From Hyposmocoma kahamanoa (taxonomy: Eukaryota; Arthropoda; Insecta; Lepidoptera; Cosmopterigidae), in NCBI RefSeq assembly GCF_003589595.1, contig NW_020654289.1:8950730-9014729 (forward strand): a DNA stretch of 64,000 nt. The letters run 5' to 3'. Numbering within the stretch: position 1 is the first letter of the stretch; the number at the start of each line of letters is the position of its first letter. Both the position numbers and the translations under genes were made by a program. Shown one piece after another: positions 48,441 to 60,700 of the stretch. The notes beneath the pieces are model-generated. The model was given only the letters and a program-made list of their open reading frames with translations, was not told the DNA's origin and did no database searches.

Positions 48441-48616
48441 CCGAAAAGCGACATCTGCGTCAGTGGTGATACCTGTAAAGGTATTGGCTGCGGTGAGAAG
48501 GTTATTCAAAAATCTCTCACTAGATGTCACGAGCGGCGACGAATGCCGAAAGTCAGCACGAAGATCAGAGCCACGGGTCCAGTTACTGAGTCGTCGAAAT
48601 TCCCCTATGTGTTTTT

Positions 48617-48740
48617 AAGCAACTTAAAAAAAAGGAGCAGGTTCTCTATTCAACTGTATGTTTTTTTTTTTGCATGTATGTTACGCGATAACTCAGGTAT
48701 TTGTGAAACGATTTTGATGATTCTTTTTTGTTAAAAATAA
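48617..48740 (+). mobile_element. GACTTC-type MITE fragment
   Basis: GCAACTTAAAAAAAAGGAGC, GGTTCTCTATTCAACTG and GGTATTTGTGAAACGATTTT: the first 120 bases of the family. Confidence 0.7.
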
Positions 48741-48829
48741 TTTCTCTGTGTTTGATCTTTGTATTCATATAATCATATAAATAAATTAATTAGTATAATA
48801 ACAATCCTGTCATCGTACCAAACACATTT

Positions 48830-49098
48830 AGTAGCAGTAGAGCTCCTCGTGAAAGAGTTCGTCCAGGAAAGTACTTCCTACAGAAGAAGCCTATTTCTGC
48901 CGCCAGCAGTAATATAAGCATTACTGTGTTTCGGTTTTGAAAGAACTATCAACTTATGTCTTATGGTAACGGGTGCCATGTAAATGCCCCTTATATCTTT
49001 GCAATGTAAAGCTTTATGTACTGCAACTGTTATGGACAGGCGTGTCGCTTGCAAACCAGACGCACGACTTATTTGTCCCGATACTTGATACATAAAAA
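48830..49098 (+). mobile_element. AGTAGAGCTCC-family SINE-like repeat
   Basis: Copy with a small insertion after the first 45 bases and an internal deletion before CTATCAACTTATGTC. Tail ACTTGATACATAAAAAG. Confidence 0.86.
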
Positions 49099-49380
49099 GA
49101 CACATATTTTATATTTAACAAAAGTACTTTATTGTAGCAATTTATCTACTGCTGCGTGAAAGTAATGTAAGTACAACGTAGAATTGTCATTCCAAATTTA
49201 ATGAACTAGACGGACGAACATTGACAAAGCAGCCGATGCAACTATAATTAGCTTCCAATTAATCAAACATGATGTTAATTTGTAATGAGTCTAAAACGGG
49301 ACAATACGTACAAAGGACAGGTTAGTTATATATAGTCTGCTATGATTAATTGAACTAATAACTTTACAATGCGTTTATGT

Positions 49381-49687
49381 GCAGCAGTAGAGCTCCTTGT
49401 GAAAGAGTTCGTCCACGGAAGTACTGTTAACTTATCTATTTCTGCCGCCAAGCAGTAATGTCAGAGCATTAATGTGTTCCGGTTTTCAAGGGTATGGGTG
49501 CTGGCGAAATTACAGGCACTTGGGACTTGTCAACTTATGTCTCAGGGTGACGGGCGTAGTGGCAGTGCCCCTCAGATCTTCGCGATTTGAAGCTCTGTGT
49601 GCCACTGCAACTGTTATGGACAGGAGTGTAGCTTACCATCAGGCGCATGACTTGATCGTCCCGTCACTTGATATTATAAAAAAAAAC
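49381..49687 (+). mobile_element. AGTAGAGCTCC-family SINE-like repeat, best copy
   Basis: The most complete copy: starts GCAGTAGAGCTCCTTGTG and ends CACTTGATATTATAAAAAAA. It is a useful reference for the family. No clear polymerase III A box; GAGTTCGTCCACGG only weakly resembles a B box. Confidence 0.9.
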
Positions 49688-49797
49688 CTCATCAAGAACA
49701 ATGGTCTTGGTCCTTCACGAGAATATAATATATTATGTTAAAATTGGTTGTGGAATATCACGAAAGAAATAATAATCTCAGTGCAGTGCAGAGTACT

Positions 49798-50247
49798 AAA
49801 AAACCGACCTCACAAGTACGTAGAATTACGTTTATTTGCTAAGTTTTATTGAAATATCCCCTAGTTCGCCACTATACAGGACTTGACACTGGAGATAATA
49901 AAAATAGGTTCTCACTACGACACTACACAAAGTATATTGAGAGAAAAACGCCTTGAATTGTAGAAAAGCAAAATCAACCATTAAAGTAATTGCTCCTAAA
50001 TTAAAATTAAGCGCTATTTATAAAAATGAATCTTCATGCGTGAACAGCCACCCTTCGAGGTGGATGATTTTCTTCAAAATGAAATGGGACCACTATGGAA
50101 GTACCCCCTTTCCAACAAAAAAGTATCATGAAAATCGGTTCACAAATAACGGAGTTATCGCGTAACATACATACAAAATAAAAAGAAAAGAAAAAAAGAA
50201 CATGCAGTCGAATTGAGAACCTCCTCCTTTTTTGAAGTCGGTTAAAA
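49798..50247 (-). mobile_element. GACTTC-type MITE, long subfamily
   Basis: A 450-bp version with AAAAAACCGACCTC and TTTTTTGAAGTCGGTTAA ends. Its extra interior (GAGATAATAAAAATAGGTTC to CTTCATGCGTGAACAGCC) is shared, reversed, with the copy at 60861. Confidence 0.78.
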
Positions 50248-53200
50248 ACACAAAGGGCCTGAAGCCTCGATTACTATCACAACCGCTGTCGCCAAAACTC
50301 ACATTATCATAACGTTAAACACTGAAATCTTGATCGTAATTTCTAATTAAAAAAGATATAACAAATTCTGAACTATTAATTTAATTTAAACTTTATCCAG
50401 TTATACATATAGTAGAAAGTTTAATACAAATTATTGCAAGTTACGACGTGTTGATTTTATATTGAAATTCCATTCGATATGCTGCCATCTAGCGGCATTA
50501 GCTGAAAGACGACGAATGACTAACGTTCTCAAAAAAATAGTTTACTATATTGCAGCAATATACGGTTTACTTTCGTTTCTATAACAAAAAATCAATTACG
50601 GTTAACGCAAAATTGAAAATTTATTAAAATTAAAAAAAATAAGGCTTAACGATGACATGAAACACCACCACGGAATATTACAGTTGCGACTATCATTTTT
50701 GTACTACAAAGTAGCAAAATAAGGCATTTTTCCACGATTTTCGAGGTTTTGTGCAAAATAATTGACACGACCATAACGTACCAAGCGAAAATAGCGTACT
50801 CAAGTATGCGGAACTTCGCATAATATAGGCACACGTGCTATGCTCACTAAGCACTTCTACTGTCTTTATTATTCTGTGTGGAATATCAAAATCTAATTTA
50901 TTGTCCGGCAACACGAATATTGAAATTAAAACTTAACACCAGCGCTACATGCGAACATCTACAATGAAATCACCCACGACTCGTTTTATACCTAGAAAAC
51001 CGCCAAAAGAAAATCGTAAACGAAGAAGCAAAAAGCCCTTGTATCCCTTGGGAGATCTTCGCGTCCCCGCAAACGGAATGGATAATTCAATAACCTTCGG
51101 AACGTCGACTAATCCCCAATAATGCCCAAATTAGCAATACGATATGAATAAATAGATTTCGGTCTGCAAAGCCCGCCATGGGAATACGTGAGGGCTAAAC
51201 ACCCCCGTTTAGCGAATTTGTTTTGCTAATGAAGGGTTGTATTGCGTACTACATTCAATTTGAATGTCATTTTGTTGATTTATTTTTTGTCCTACTGCTG
51301 TTTAGTTCTAGTAAAATAATAGACATCATCTACTTGTAATGAATTAACGACTCAAACTAAATAGTGTCGGGTCCATTTCGTTCAAATATTTAAACTGCAA
51401 TATTCCGACACCTTTGAAATGGAATACCTCACGTCTTTGTAATGTATTAACCACGTGCATATTCCACTGTCAGGCATAGGTCTCTTCCATCTCATATTCC
51501 GGTAAGTAGCATATGTAACTAATAGTGATGCCAACGGTGCTGATATAGTGCTGTCATCACAATTATATGTTGTTTTTCGTGAACAAAAATCGACTTTTCA
51601 TTTGAGATTTTATTTATTTATTTATTGAAAGAAACATCATTAACGTAGCACAAAACATCTTAGAAAATAATTCACATACGTGTATGCAGCACTAATCTTT
51701 AATAATTCTCTTCAATCACAAAGACAATAGAAAAAAATGGTATTAAAATAAAGGAGTCAGAACGTAACAAATAGCTATAATACACACCTACTCTTAATCA
51801 CGTCGGTAAAGCCAGATAACATTAATGTATAGCGTAGACAACAATGATCTTATATGTAGACAGATTTACATATAGTTAGTCTCCGTAATCCCTTCTTACA
51901 ACAAAGCCCGAGTGTACCTAATCTGGTTGTTGCATAACAGACGTCGATTATAATAGAAACACATCGAGCAGCAGAGATACGCCAATTAGCCTCGAAAGAA
52001 GCTCCTGCGCTTGCGCCCATGCTAATTGTTTCCGAAACAAGTCTTGCGGGGACCACCCTTTTCCCCACCCGTCTACCCCCGCGGACGACGGGAAAAACGG
52101 AATGTACAAGTGAATTGCAATTCCTCAGACAAGATAGTTACTAGCTACTTTTATTAATGTAACAAGAAGCTATGTAAATACATATATTTTACTACACTAA
52201 ACTAAAGAAGGCACTTTAATTTTATGTACTGACATAGCCATGGAGTTATAGTGATAAATGAATAATTAGTCCATTTTTGAGATGCAAACATGAAGCTGTT
52301 TGTTTTGTCTTTGCGAAAAGTTTCAATTGACGTTCTTAATAAACGGGATAGATAAAGAATAACGCTTCGCTCATTTCAAAGATTTAGCCCTTCCTAGCTT
52401 ACTACCACATCCAAGGGGTTGTTCAGAAATTTTTGAGAAACTAACAGGAGGATGTACCTTCACATGAGAAGTGTCCAGGATCCAGCACGTTAATGTCAAT
52501 TACTGAAAATCAGATTTTTTAATTTAATTTTTTTGACACCTACGGTTTTTTTGATCAATTTTATTATTTGAAAAATAAGTAGCTAAATAAATCATTTAAT
52601 AAATTTATATAGATAGTTTTATTTAACTTTAATAGGGTAATTAAAAAGTACCTCGATTCACTTTTGATGTGTGTACAGACAGGAGCATAAAGCTCCTGGC
52701 CTTTTAAATGTCTGTCGATGACATGTTAACACGTGTTCCATTTTAATTCTTTTTGGTCCAGTCCAGCCGATCTCAAGATTGATCTCATGCAAGTTTCAAA
52801 TTACAAGATATTCCTCCCACTTTCGTAATATGAAGCTACAATACCGATATTGCCCACTCTGGGTCACCCGGAAGCAATCAAATACTATGTTTAAACGTCA
52901 CCATTCAATGGCTTTCGTCCGCATTGAAATATTTGAAAACGGCCACGTGTCAAGCGTATGCCGAGCGCTTGATAACGGCTCGTGACGAATTAGCAATGTC
53001 TACATCATGCTCTATTGTTATGTTGCTATTCACGCTTGTTAGGCGCTCGAGGGGATGTTTGGATGAGTTAACTGATGTATAATTATAGACAATATCTTAA
53101 AATAGAATCACTAACTAGGTTGTTGAAAGATATTTCTCTACAAATAAAATCTTCGATTTTATTGTTCTACAATGCGCACTTTTACATATACGTATTTTAA

Positions 53201-54398
53201 TTTTACTATTACGTCTTACCGACTTAATACAAAATATGACAAATTATTTCAATTTGTTAAAATCCTTTTCCACTGTATTGCGATTGACGCACAAAAAATA
53301 TTACTCATATAATCCATGTTACACAAACAATATTTTTAACAACACGCAACCCTTCTATTACGCGTGTAATTACTGTTCAAATACAAATCTCCAAGGAGCA
53401 AGCAACATTCGGTATAATGTCAGTAGTTAATAGTTACACAAACGACAGCGCATCGCAGGGGACCACGGGGTTGAGGATAGGATGAGGGGGGCGAGGGTAT
53501 AGTTCATCATCCGATAATAGAGGGATTAACGCGATACAACCCTTTGTGGGCAGCCGAAAAACTCCACCAAAACATTTATCCGCGCCTGATTATTTATTCC
53601 ACGCATTTAATATTCCCACTATGAATTCCTCACTTCCTGTTAATATTATAATGTTTTGGCCACTATGAACATTATTATATACCTACTTTATAGGACCTTA
53701 TTATTAGAAAACATGTTCTCCAAGTATTGTCCCGCTTCACAGTCACACAATTTGCTAAGTAACACTAACTACATAGTTAATACCTATTGCTCTACTTTTA
53801 CACATAACTCGCAAGATTTTGCCACACGCGAAAATACGAAAACACGCAACACACACGTCGGCTTTTGTTATATCTTTGAAAACAAAATATTTTCCGAACC
53901 CTTCACATCAATTTATGAGCAAAAGTGTTGGTACAGAATTAAATATTCCTGTCACACATTTCACAAACCCTTCGTATGTAGTAAGTAACAACCACTTTTG
54001 GCAGTGCTGTCAATTTATATTTGCTTGCACTCGTTAATGTGGGCGGTGCCGAGCTCTGATGTTTTGCAAAGCGTGCGTTAGTTTATTCCCCTGTCTGCCA
54101 AATTGACTGGCGATGAAAGGGGAATTTTAAGAAGGAATATCAGTGGTTCAGGTGGGTATCGGCAACTCAAATAACTCATTGAATAGGTGTCAAGAGTAAT
54201 GCATCAAAGCGGAACAGCGGACCCAGGAGGGCGCGGACGTGCCGTAACCGGAGCCATCGCCTCATAATGCTACATAATTCAATTGGTTCCCCGACACTAC
54301 CCGCACGCTTCTTCCTAACTTCGTTTGGAGCGTTTTGATATCGGATACTCCACCGTTTTGACGCCTCCTTGTGCAATTCTTCCCCGCTGACCCAAGGG
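50248..54398. other. Largely unique region, no supported gene
   Basis: Nearly free of the repeat families seen elsewhere. Higher-complexity blocks occur at about 50960-51240, 51850-52100 and 53440-53600. The 51850-52100 block is open for about 85 codons on the minus strand, without an ATG until codon 29 and without a known domain. 54180-54398 is GC-richer and precedes the candidate plus-strand promoter. Confidence 0.4.
50964..51122 (+). CDS. Small basic ORF, unrecognised, doubtful
   Basis: A 52-codon ATG-to-TAA frame with a Lys/Arg/Pro-rich start, MKSPTTRFIPRKPPKENRKR. The base composition is higher in GC than the flanks. There is no signal peptide, domain or splice signal that I recognise. 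A conserved non-coding block that is open by chance is equally likely. Confidence 0.15.
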   Translation: MKSPTTRFIPRKPPKENRKRRSKKPLYPLGDLRVPANGMDNSITFGTSTNPQ

Positions 54399-54487
54399 TA
54401 TAAATAAAAGAGTAATTCAGTCACAGTCTAGTGTACTTTATATTGACTAATAGAATAAATAATTTGTGAACCTTAAATCTAATGTTT
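54399..54487 (+). promoter_or_regulatory. Candidate plus-strand promoter with mini-exon
   Basis: TATAAATA at 54399-54406 is followed by TCAGTC at 54417-54422 and CAGTC at 54424-54428, then by ATGTTT and GTAAGA at 54482-54493. This resembles the arrangement of insect cuticle genes: TATA box, initiator, two-codon exon, splice donor. It lies at the 3' end of the minus-strand cuticle gene and overlaps its stop codon. The TATA-to-TCAGTC spacing of 20 bp is shorter than the usual 30, so the start site is uncertain. No plus-strand second exon was found in the window. Confidence 0.35.
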
Positions 54488-55717
54488 GTAAGAGGCAACT
54501 GGGGAGGCGTATGTGATGTGGCCCGTATAGGCGGGTCCTGCTGAAGTATAAGCGAATTTGGCTACTGGAGCTGGCGCATAGGCTACCGGAGCTGAAGCTG
54601 CAGCGTAGGCAACTTTAGCCACTGGAGCTGGCGCATAGGACACCGGGGCTGGAGCTGCAGCGTAGGGTATTGGCGCCGGAGCACGGGAGTAAGTGACTTG
54701 AGCCGGAACTGGGGCGTATGCGTCTTGAGTGGGAGTGGCGGCGTACGCTATATTTGTAACGGGAGCCGGGGCCGACGCATATGTGTACTGTGCTGGAGCA
54801 TACGCTATCCGAGCGGGCGCTGGGGCATATGTGTATTGAGTAGGAGCTTGAGCGTACGCCACTTGTGCGGGCGCTGGGGTATATGTGACTCTAGTTGCAG
54901 GCGCTGGAGCATATGCGAATCTCGTTACAGGTGCAGGGGCATACGCGACTCTAGCTGCAGGTGCTGGAGCATACGCAAGTCTAGCTACTGGCGCAGGGGC
55001 GAACGCAACCTTTGCGACGGGGGCGGCTACAGTAACCGGAGCAGGGGCTGGAGCGTAAGCAACTGGTGCTGGTGCTGGAGCGTAAGCAACTGGTGCTGGT
55101 GCTGGAGCGTAAGCTACTGGTGCTGGTGCTGGAGCGTACACCTTCGCAGGGGCTGCGACAGGCTGACCCTCATAACGAACAACAGCATTGAAACCGTGTT
55201 CTTTACTCGCAGAGTACTCTACAATACGGCGAGTACCGTCGGGCTGGACTAAGGTGTAATATCCCTGCACGTTATCCCCATTTCTAGTTTCCTTCTGCTG
55301 TTTGTCGTCGCCGCTATTAGGGTCATGGATGGAGTATTCATAGTCATACTGCGTTGGAAGTTCTGGCTCAGCATAGACCAGTTTGGTGACGGGAGCAGGT
55401 TGGACTGCGACGTGTGTTGGTTGGTATGCTACAGCAGCGGGGGCTGGTGCTGCCGGTACTACCTCCGCGGCCGCCGCTGCCACCAAGCAGAAGAGTGTTG
55501 CCAGCTGCGCAAAGAAAAAGGAGCTTTACAAATCACAGAATACTCACTAAACGCAAAACAATCACTTTTGTCAAAAGTCACTTTCATTTATATCAACAAA
55601 GATATCACAATCATAAACATCACTTTTCATCCAGATTTACCAACACACACATTGTGAAACATTTCAAGTTGTTTGTTCTTTTTGTTCAATGTTATGGGTA
55701 CTCACTTTAGCTACCAT
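54479..55717 (-). CDS. Cuticular protein, RR-2 (chitin-binding) family
   Basis: Secreted structural protein of hard cuticle that binds chitin. Exon 1 is 55706-55717 (only ATG GTA GCT AAA, then GTGAGT donor). Exon 2 is 54479-55504, after a GCGCAG acceptor. The total is 345 residues. The join produces a clean signal peptide, MVAKLATLFCLVAAAAA, with cleavage near residue 17. The RR domain spans about 57-116: QYDYEYSIHDPNSGD, then ETRNGDNVQGYYTLVQPDG, RRIVEYSA and GFNAVV, matching the RR-2 consensus. Residues 121-345 are low-complexity repeats of the YAPAPAPVA type. Exon 2 alone has no usable ATG, so the mini-exon is needed; this first-intron position is standard in insect cuticle genes. A TATA box lies 49 bp before the ATG. 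The nearest canonical AATAAA on this strand is at 54082-54087. Confidence 0.95.
55050..55136 (-). repeat. 27-bp tandem repeat inside the cuticle gene
   Basis: Three copies of a 27-bp unit begin at 55050, 55077 and 55104, and a partial fourth at 55131. Each encodes one nine-residue YAPAPAPVA unit. The copies differ at only a few bases (CAA versus CTA), which suggests recent expansion. Confidence 0.85.
55505..55705 (-). other. Intron of the cuticular protein gene
   Basis: A 201-bp GT-AG intron between the four-codon first exon and the main exon, interrupting the signal peptide. Its ends are GTGAGT and GCGCAG. Confidence 0.88.
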
Positions 55718-55765
55718 CTCGCTTGTTATGTACCGTTAAATGTATTTCGACAAGGCGATCAAGAG

Positions 55766-55773
55766 CTTATATA
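55766..55773 (-). promoter_or_regulatory. TATA box of the cuticular protein gene
   Basis: TATATAAG on the minus strand. The transcription start is expected about 30 bp downstream, near 55743, leaving a short 5' leader before the ATG at 55717. No clear TCAGT initiator is visible. Confidence 0.6.
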
Positions 55774-56019
55774 CACTTCTAACAAGGATTGCGTAGGACT
55801 CATCGTAAAAGATGTACCTGCCATCGCAGCAGTCATGAGTCAAAAACTGGATCTCTATGAGGCAATCCGGTGGAACCCATACGATTCAATAAACTAAGTA
55901 GTACATAACTGTAGTTAGACAACTTTTTATATTCATTATTTTTAAGTGCTTTCCCTAACATATTTTGGACAGCATTTTTTAAATACTGTTTCAATCTTGG
56001 AAGATTAAAGGTTGTTAAA

Positions 56020-56310
56020 ATTATGAAGAGCTATTTTGGATATTTTGCTGCTTTTCAAGCATCCAAAACTGATCTTTTTTGAGTTATTGCTGAGATTTAT
56101 TCGGAAAATTCTAAATTTTATTGTGAATGGGATTCCGAGTTTCTCATTGGGTAGTATAATCTCGTGACCACATTGGTATAGTCTATGATTTCTCAATTTT
56201 GTGCTGCAGATACTCTCTTAGTTTTTTAAGCCATATCTTTCTGAAGAATTAGATACTTTTGAGATACGCCACTATTCTCGAAAGTCATCGCGATGTTTAT
56301 AATTTATATA
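56020..56310 (+). repeat. Dispersed repeat shared with 1795-2044
   Basis: Contains GAGATTTATTCGGAAAATTC, TGGGATTCCGAGTTTCTCAT, GAAGAATTAGATACTTTTGA and CATCGCGATGT, the same order and strand as at 1795. Confidence 0.65.
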
Positions 56311-56348
56311 ATAGAATTATTAAATGAATTCTACATTTACATACAAGG

Positions 56349-56640
56349 AACGGTGGTAGCTCAGAAGGATAATGGTTTCTTTTCAATTTAGAAGTCGACG
56401 GTTCGAATCCCAGTTGCGACATGCACCAATGACTTTAAATTGAAAGTTACGTATGTCACAACGTTTTGTAGCAATTTTCCTTTGGAAACCTGAATGTCGA
56501 AAAAGGTTCACAACTCTAAAAAAAACTTCTAAAACTTGAAAAGATCCCAACCCGTATTGGGTCAGTGTGGTAGACTATATCCCAAACCGTCCCCTTAGAG
56601 GAGACCCGTGCCCGGCATAAGGGTGTATAAGCCACCATAT
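56349..56640 (+). mobile_element. tRNA-derived SINE, GAGGAGACCCG family, near full copy
   Basis: The head GGTGGTAGCTCAGAAGG (A box) and GGTTCGAATCCCAG (B box) is followed by a body with GAAAACCTGAAT-like and CCCAACCCGTATTGGGTC motifs, then CCCCTTAGAGGAGACCCG. This is a widespread lepidopteran SINE type with an ATG-rich tail. The T stem does not pair properly, so it is not a tRNA gene. Confidence 0.75.
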
Positions 56641-56870
56641 ACAGACGATTACTCATTTCGATCGATTGTCACGATAATCGTATCGATCCGTTGCTACTCA
56701 CTTGGCGTTCCAGTTAATAACATACACTATCAATTCGTCGTTTCGATGAGTCTGAAACGATAAATCGTGAGGTCAAATCAATACGGGTATTATAACGGGT
56801 CGATGATATAATCTAAAATTGTTAAATAACTTATTCCAAATTTATGTAATAGATATAACAGTGACATTAA

Positions 56871-57079
56871 CTGCCTCCGTGGCCGAACGGTTACCATGCC
56901 GGACTGCCACGCAGAGGTCCCAGGTTCGATTCCCGGGCCGGGAGAAATATTTGTAAGGCCTACATTTATTTCTCCGGTGAGTTTGGGTGTAATTTGTGGT
57001 TGTCTATGTGTGTCCATGGCACCCGCGACACAGGGTTTCCCTAGTGCGGGGCTATGTCGAGTGTGTGCGTTATTATTAA
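56871..57079 (+). mobile_element. tRNA-derived SINE, same family, copy 3
   Basis: Nearly identical to the copy at 25633 over head and body, with intact A and B boxes. It ends at GTTATTATTAAG without a long A tail. The high identity between the two copies points to recent activity of the family. Confidence 0.9.
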
Positions 57080-57314
57080 GCGACACAATAGTTAGGAATA
57101 TTCATGAGATTGACTTTATATCTGTAATATCATATATAATTATTGTAACTTAAGTTATTAATAATGAATATCGCGCACGCATTGTCAGTGACTGCTTTAA
57201 AAAATGATGGATAAGACGTGGATAAGACGTGGATAAGACTAAAGCTAGTTGAATTCAAATCTGTGGAATAGTTTGAATTTTCGTTTACTGTTATCTGCCA
57301 GAAGCGTAAGAAGT

Positions 57315-57490
57315 AAAGAAAAGAGTTCGTCCAGGGAAGTACTGCCACCTTTCATATTCTGCTGCTACTATAATACTTGTAAACTTATGTCTCAAGTGAT
57401 GAGCACAGTGCCAGTGCCCCTCAGATCTTTGTAATTTAAAGCTCTAAGTAGCTTTGCAACTGCTATGTACAGTCGTGTCGCTTGCCACTA
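57315..57490 (+). mobile_element. AGTAGAGCTCC-family repeat with internal deletion
   Basis: Contains AGAGTTCGTCCAGGGAAGTA and CCCCTCAGATCTTTG but lacks the middle and the tail. It abuts a reverse copy at 57492. Confidence 0.82.
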
Positions 57491-57491
57491 G

Positions 57492-57794
57492 CTTTTTTGT
57501 TAATAATATCAAGTGATGGGACGAACAAGTCATTCGCCTGAAGGTAAGCTACACGCCTGTCCATAACAGTTGCAGTACAATTCAGAGCTTTAAATCGCAA
57601 AGATCTGAGGGACATTGCCTCTGCGCTCGTCATCCTGAGACAAAACTTGACAAGTCCCATGTGCCCGTAATTTCACCAGCACCCTTCAAAACCGGAATGC
57701 AGTAATGCTGACATTACTGTGTGGCGGCAGAAATAGGCAAGGTTGCTTTACTTCCCTGGACGTACTCATTCAAAAGTAGCTTTACTGCTACTAA
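57492..57794 (-). mobile_element. AGTAGAGCTCC-family SINE-like repeat
   Basis: Near full-length reverse copy, tail-to-tail with the fragment at 57315. Together they form an imperfect inverted repeat. Confidence 0.88.
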
Positions 57795-60700
57795 ATCTCA
57801 AATCATTGTTAAAAATAATATCAATGGTGGAACCACGTTTCTAAATTAAACTATTACAAACAAAGGACAAATTCTATGAACATGTTTATACTACATTTAA
57901 AATGTCGCAACTTCTTCCTAATAAAAAATTGATAACCGAATCTACAAGTAACAACAAATTAATTAAAATATATATATTGCAGCAATATTACTTAAAAACG
58001 GCGAACCGAAATGCTAACAAGAACATTACGCATCTTATTATAAGAAATTGAGGCATGTATATGGTGCCACAAACTTGTATTTGTACGTCACATTTTAACC
58101 GCTGACTTCAAGTTATTCAAGATTTAAATATACTTTATAGTATAAGTAGTAGGTACCTAAATAAAAGACAGCATTCGGTAACTCAGTTTTTTTAGAACAA
58201 CAATAAAGACTTGAATTTTTCTCGCAGAAGAAAGTTTAATTCATAATTTATTTATTTATGAAAACAAAGGTTGTATACAAGTTGACATTATAACAAAATA
58301 TGTATATTTTCACTGTGTCCGGCCAAACATTAGGCATACAAACATATTATACATTTCCTCACACCTGAGGCGCACCTCAACAAGCTAAACTGGGTGTAAC
58401 ATGTTTTTTAGATTTAATGTCTGTAATTAATTTAAACGCGGTAATAGTTATTTTGGTCAATTTCATAATTTGACTAGATGTCAAAATAATAACAATGCAT
58501 AAATAACGTCAGAACAAATATACAAATGTGAATAATTAGACAACGAAGTTAGGATTTTGTCATTTCAGCCGAAAGACCTATGCATCCCCAAAGGTTGCAC
58601 AACGATCTTACAAAACTAAACAAATGAAACAAACTTACAAAGAAAGTTGAAATTAAAATAAAACACTACTGTCTGTGCTAGGCAACTAGATCTGTGTTAC
58701 AGATTTCCCGTATCAGTTTTGATTTCAAATTTTTATTAATGTGTAAAGAGATGATGAAACGTTGCTAAATAAGTAAAATGAACAGTTTTTTCAAGGTTGT
58801 TTGAGTATATTGAATAGGCAAGGGTGCGGGTCCATATGAATGTCTACGAGTACAACTGTACGAAAATTATTTCTCAAGTGACCCTTTAGAGAAAGATTTC
58901 AAATTATTAGGAAAGATATTGGTAATAAAGGTATGTTGAGTAAGGCTCAGAAGTCTCGGTGATATAAACTCCTTGCTGAAACTGAGCCAGTGTGGGACCT
59001 TATTACATAGATGTGCTTCTTTCATAGTTTGATATTTATTTTTTTTATTTTAGAATTCAAAAGGAGTACAATTTTCTTACTTAAACACTGCTTAAAACTG
59101 CAGGATCCAAACGAGTCTCCATTGACAAAAGCTTACAAACTGACAATGTTGTTAAAAATTTTTTCATTAAAACAATTACTTGAGGATTACATAGGTTTTC
59201 TTTATAATCGTTAACGTTAAGTAACGTAACGTATGTTATTGACAACATACATATCTATAGTAAAGTAAGGCTATATTAAGATAATTACCTTCTTGAGATA
59301 TAATTTCCGAAGAAATCGGTCTCGCCTATCTCACGTAATAAAATCCAAAACATGACATATTACGGTACACATACGAACACGCTAGAGACTGTTGATTACT
59401 TCACATTTCAATGAAGTCTACCGAGCATTAATAGTGGGAGTAGACGTAGAATTCTGTTGTAGATTGTACAACAACTTAACCGGTTAAACAACATTACACG
59501 TTGATATTTGCCATTGCTCTAATTTGAAGTTATTAAACTTATTGATTTACATAAACTTATAGCAAATATGAAGTATGATTTAAATTATGTTATCATGTAA
59601 ATGTTCTTCTTACCACGAATCGACGTACGATTGGATGTACGAAACAAAATTACTATTGTGGTAGAAAAAAAGATATTTACGTAGTCGACGGTATGGTATG
59701 GTGTAACAAACAGCTTTCCACAATGCGTCATCGTATGGTACGTGCCACATGAGCTATTCCAGGAATCTTCACTTCCAAAATCGTACATTTTAACATAAAA
59801 TGGTTTGATATATTTAAGAATAAATAAAGGACAACAATAAATTAACAAATAATATGAATGCATAAAAATAATTTATAATGAATATGATAATGTAATGTGA
59901 ATGTTTAGTTGGAGTTTGTTCGATGACTTTTATATTACATTTTTTGTTCAGAACATTTTACGACAATATGAATATAATAATAATAAAGCACACACAGTCC
60001 CCTTCTACAGATCATGTTTAAATACTGAAATGTTTAAATGTACACCACATCTACCACATGATCGCAATAAATACATATGTAAATGACTTATGACTAATCT
60101 TAGCAACATATTGGGTTTTCTAGATACTTCGTAAGTGACTTCGGTCCACCGAGATATTTCGTCCAATAGTTGGCCTTGCGGAGCAATGAAAAACGATATG
60201 TGTAGCCACACATATCATTTCTGTCACATCCTTGCACACTCTAAATAAACGGTTGTCCGTGATACCTAAACTGAAAATGTGTTTATTATATGAACCACTG
60301 CTCGTTAAAACGGCAGATCGAGCACGAAGATCTTGCCTTTTGAGTTTAAGGAAATGAAGATAAACAGGCTATGTATAATATCATTGTAACCAGGCGTTGA
60401 GAGTGCTTCCCTAGACTACCTATAAAAATACACGTTGTCCACGTGTCGTTATGAGTATTTTTTTTAACTTTTGTATATTATTAATTGCTCTTGACCATTT
60501 TAAGGGAGGGACACTATGGGTTTATGGTCTTACGTCATCCGTTTTTGACTATCCCATGATCCATTGTAGAATTACGTAGTTTTTACTGGTACTTAAAAAC
60601 TACGTAATTATATTAAAAATTAAATTAATTAAATAAAAATTAATTAAAAAATTTTAGATTGCTACGTAACATTTACAAAATAATCAATAACTTAATAATT

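Noticed and set aside
49472..49741. 89-codon open frame
   Set aside because: It lies within the best copy of the AGTAGAGCTCC SINE-like family and is not a gene.
54698..55252. 184-codon plus-strand open frame rich in Cys, Trp and Ser
   Set aside because: It is the antisense of the Ala-Pro-Tyr repeats of the cuticle protein. The composition is explained by the repeat codons.
56349..56425. Possible tRNA gene
   Set aside because: The A and B boxes are present, but the T stem pairs at only two of five positions and the sequence continues into a known SINE body.
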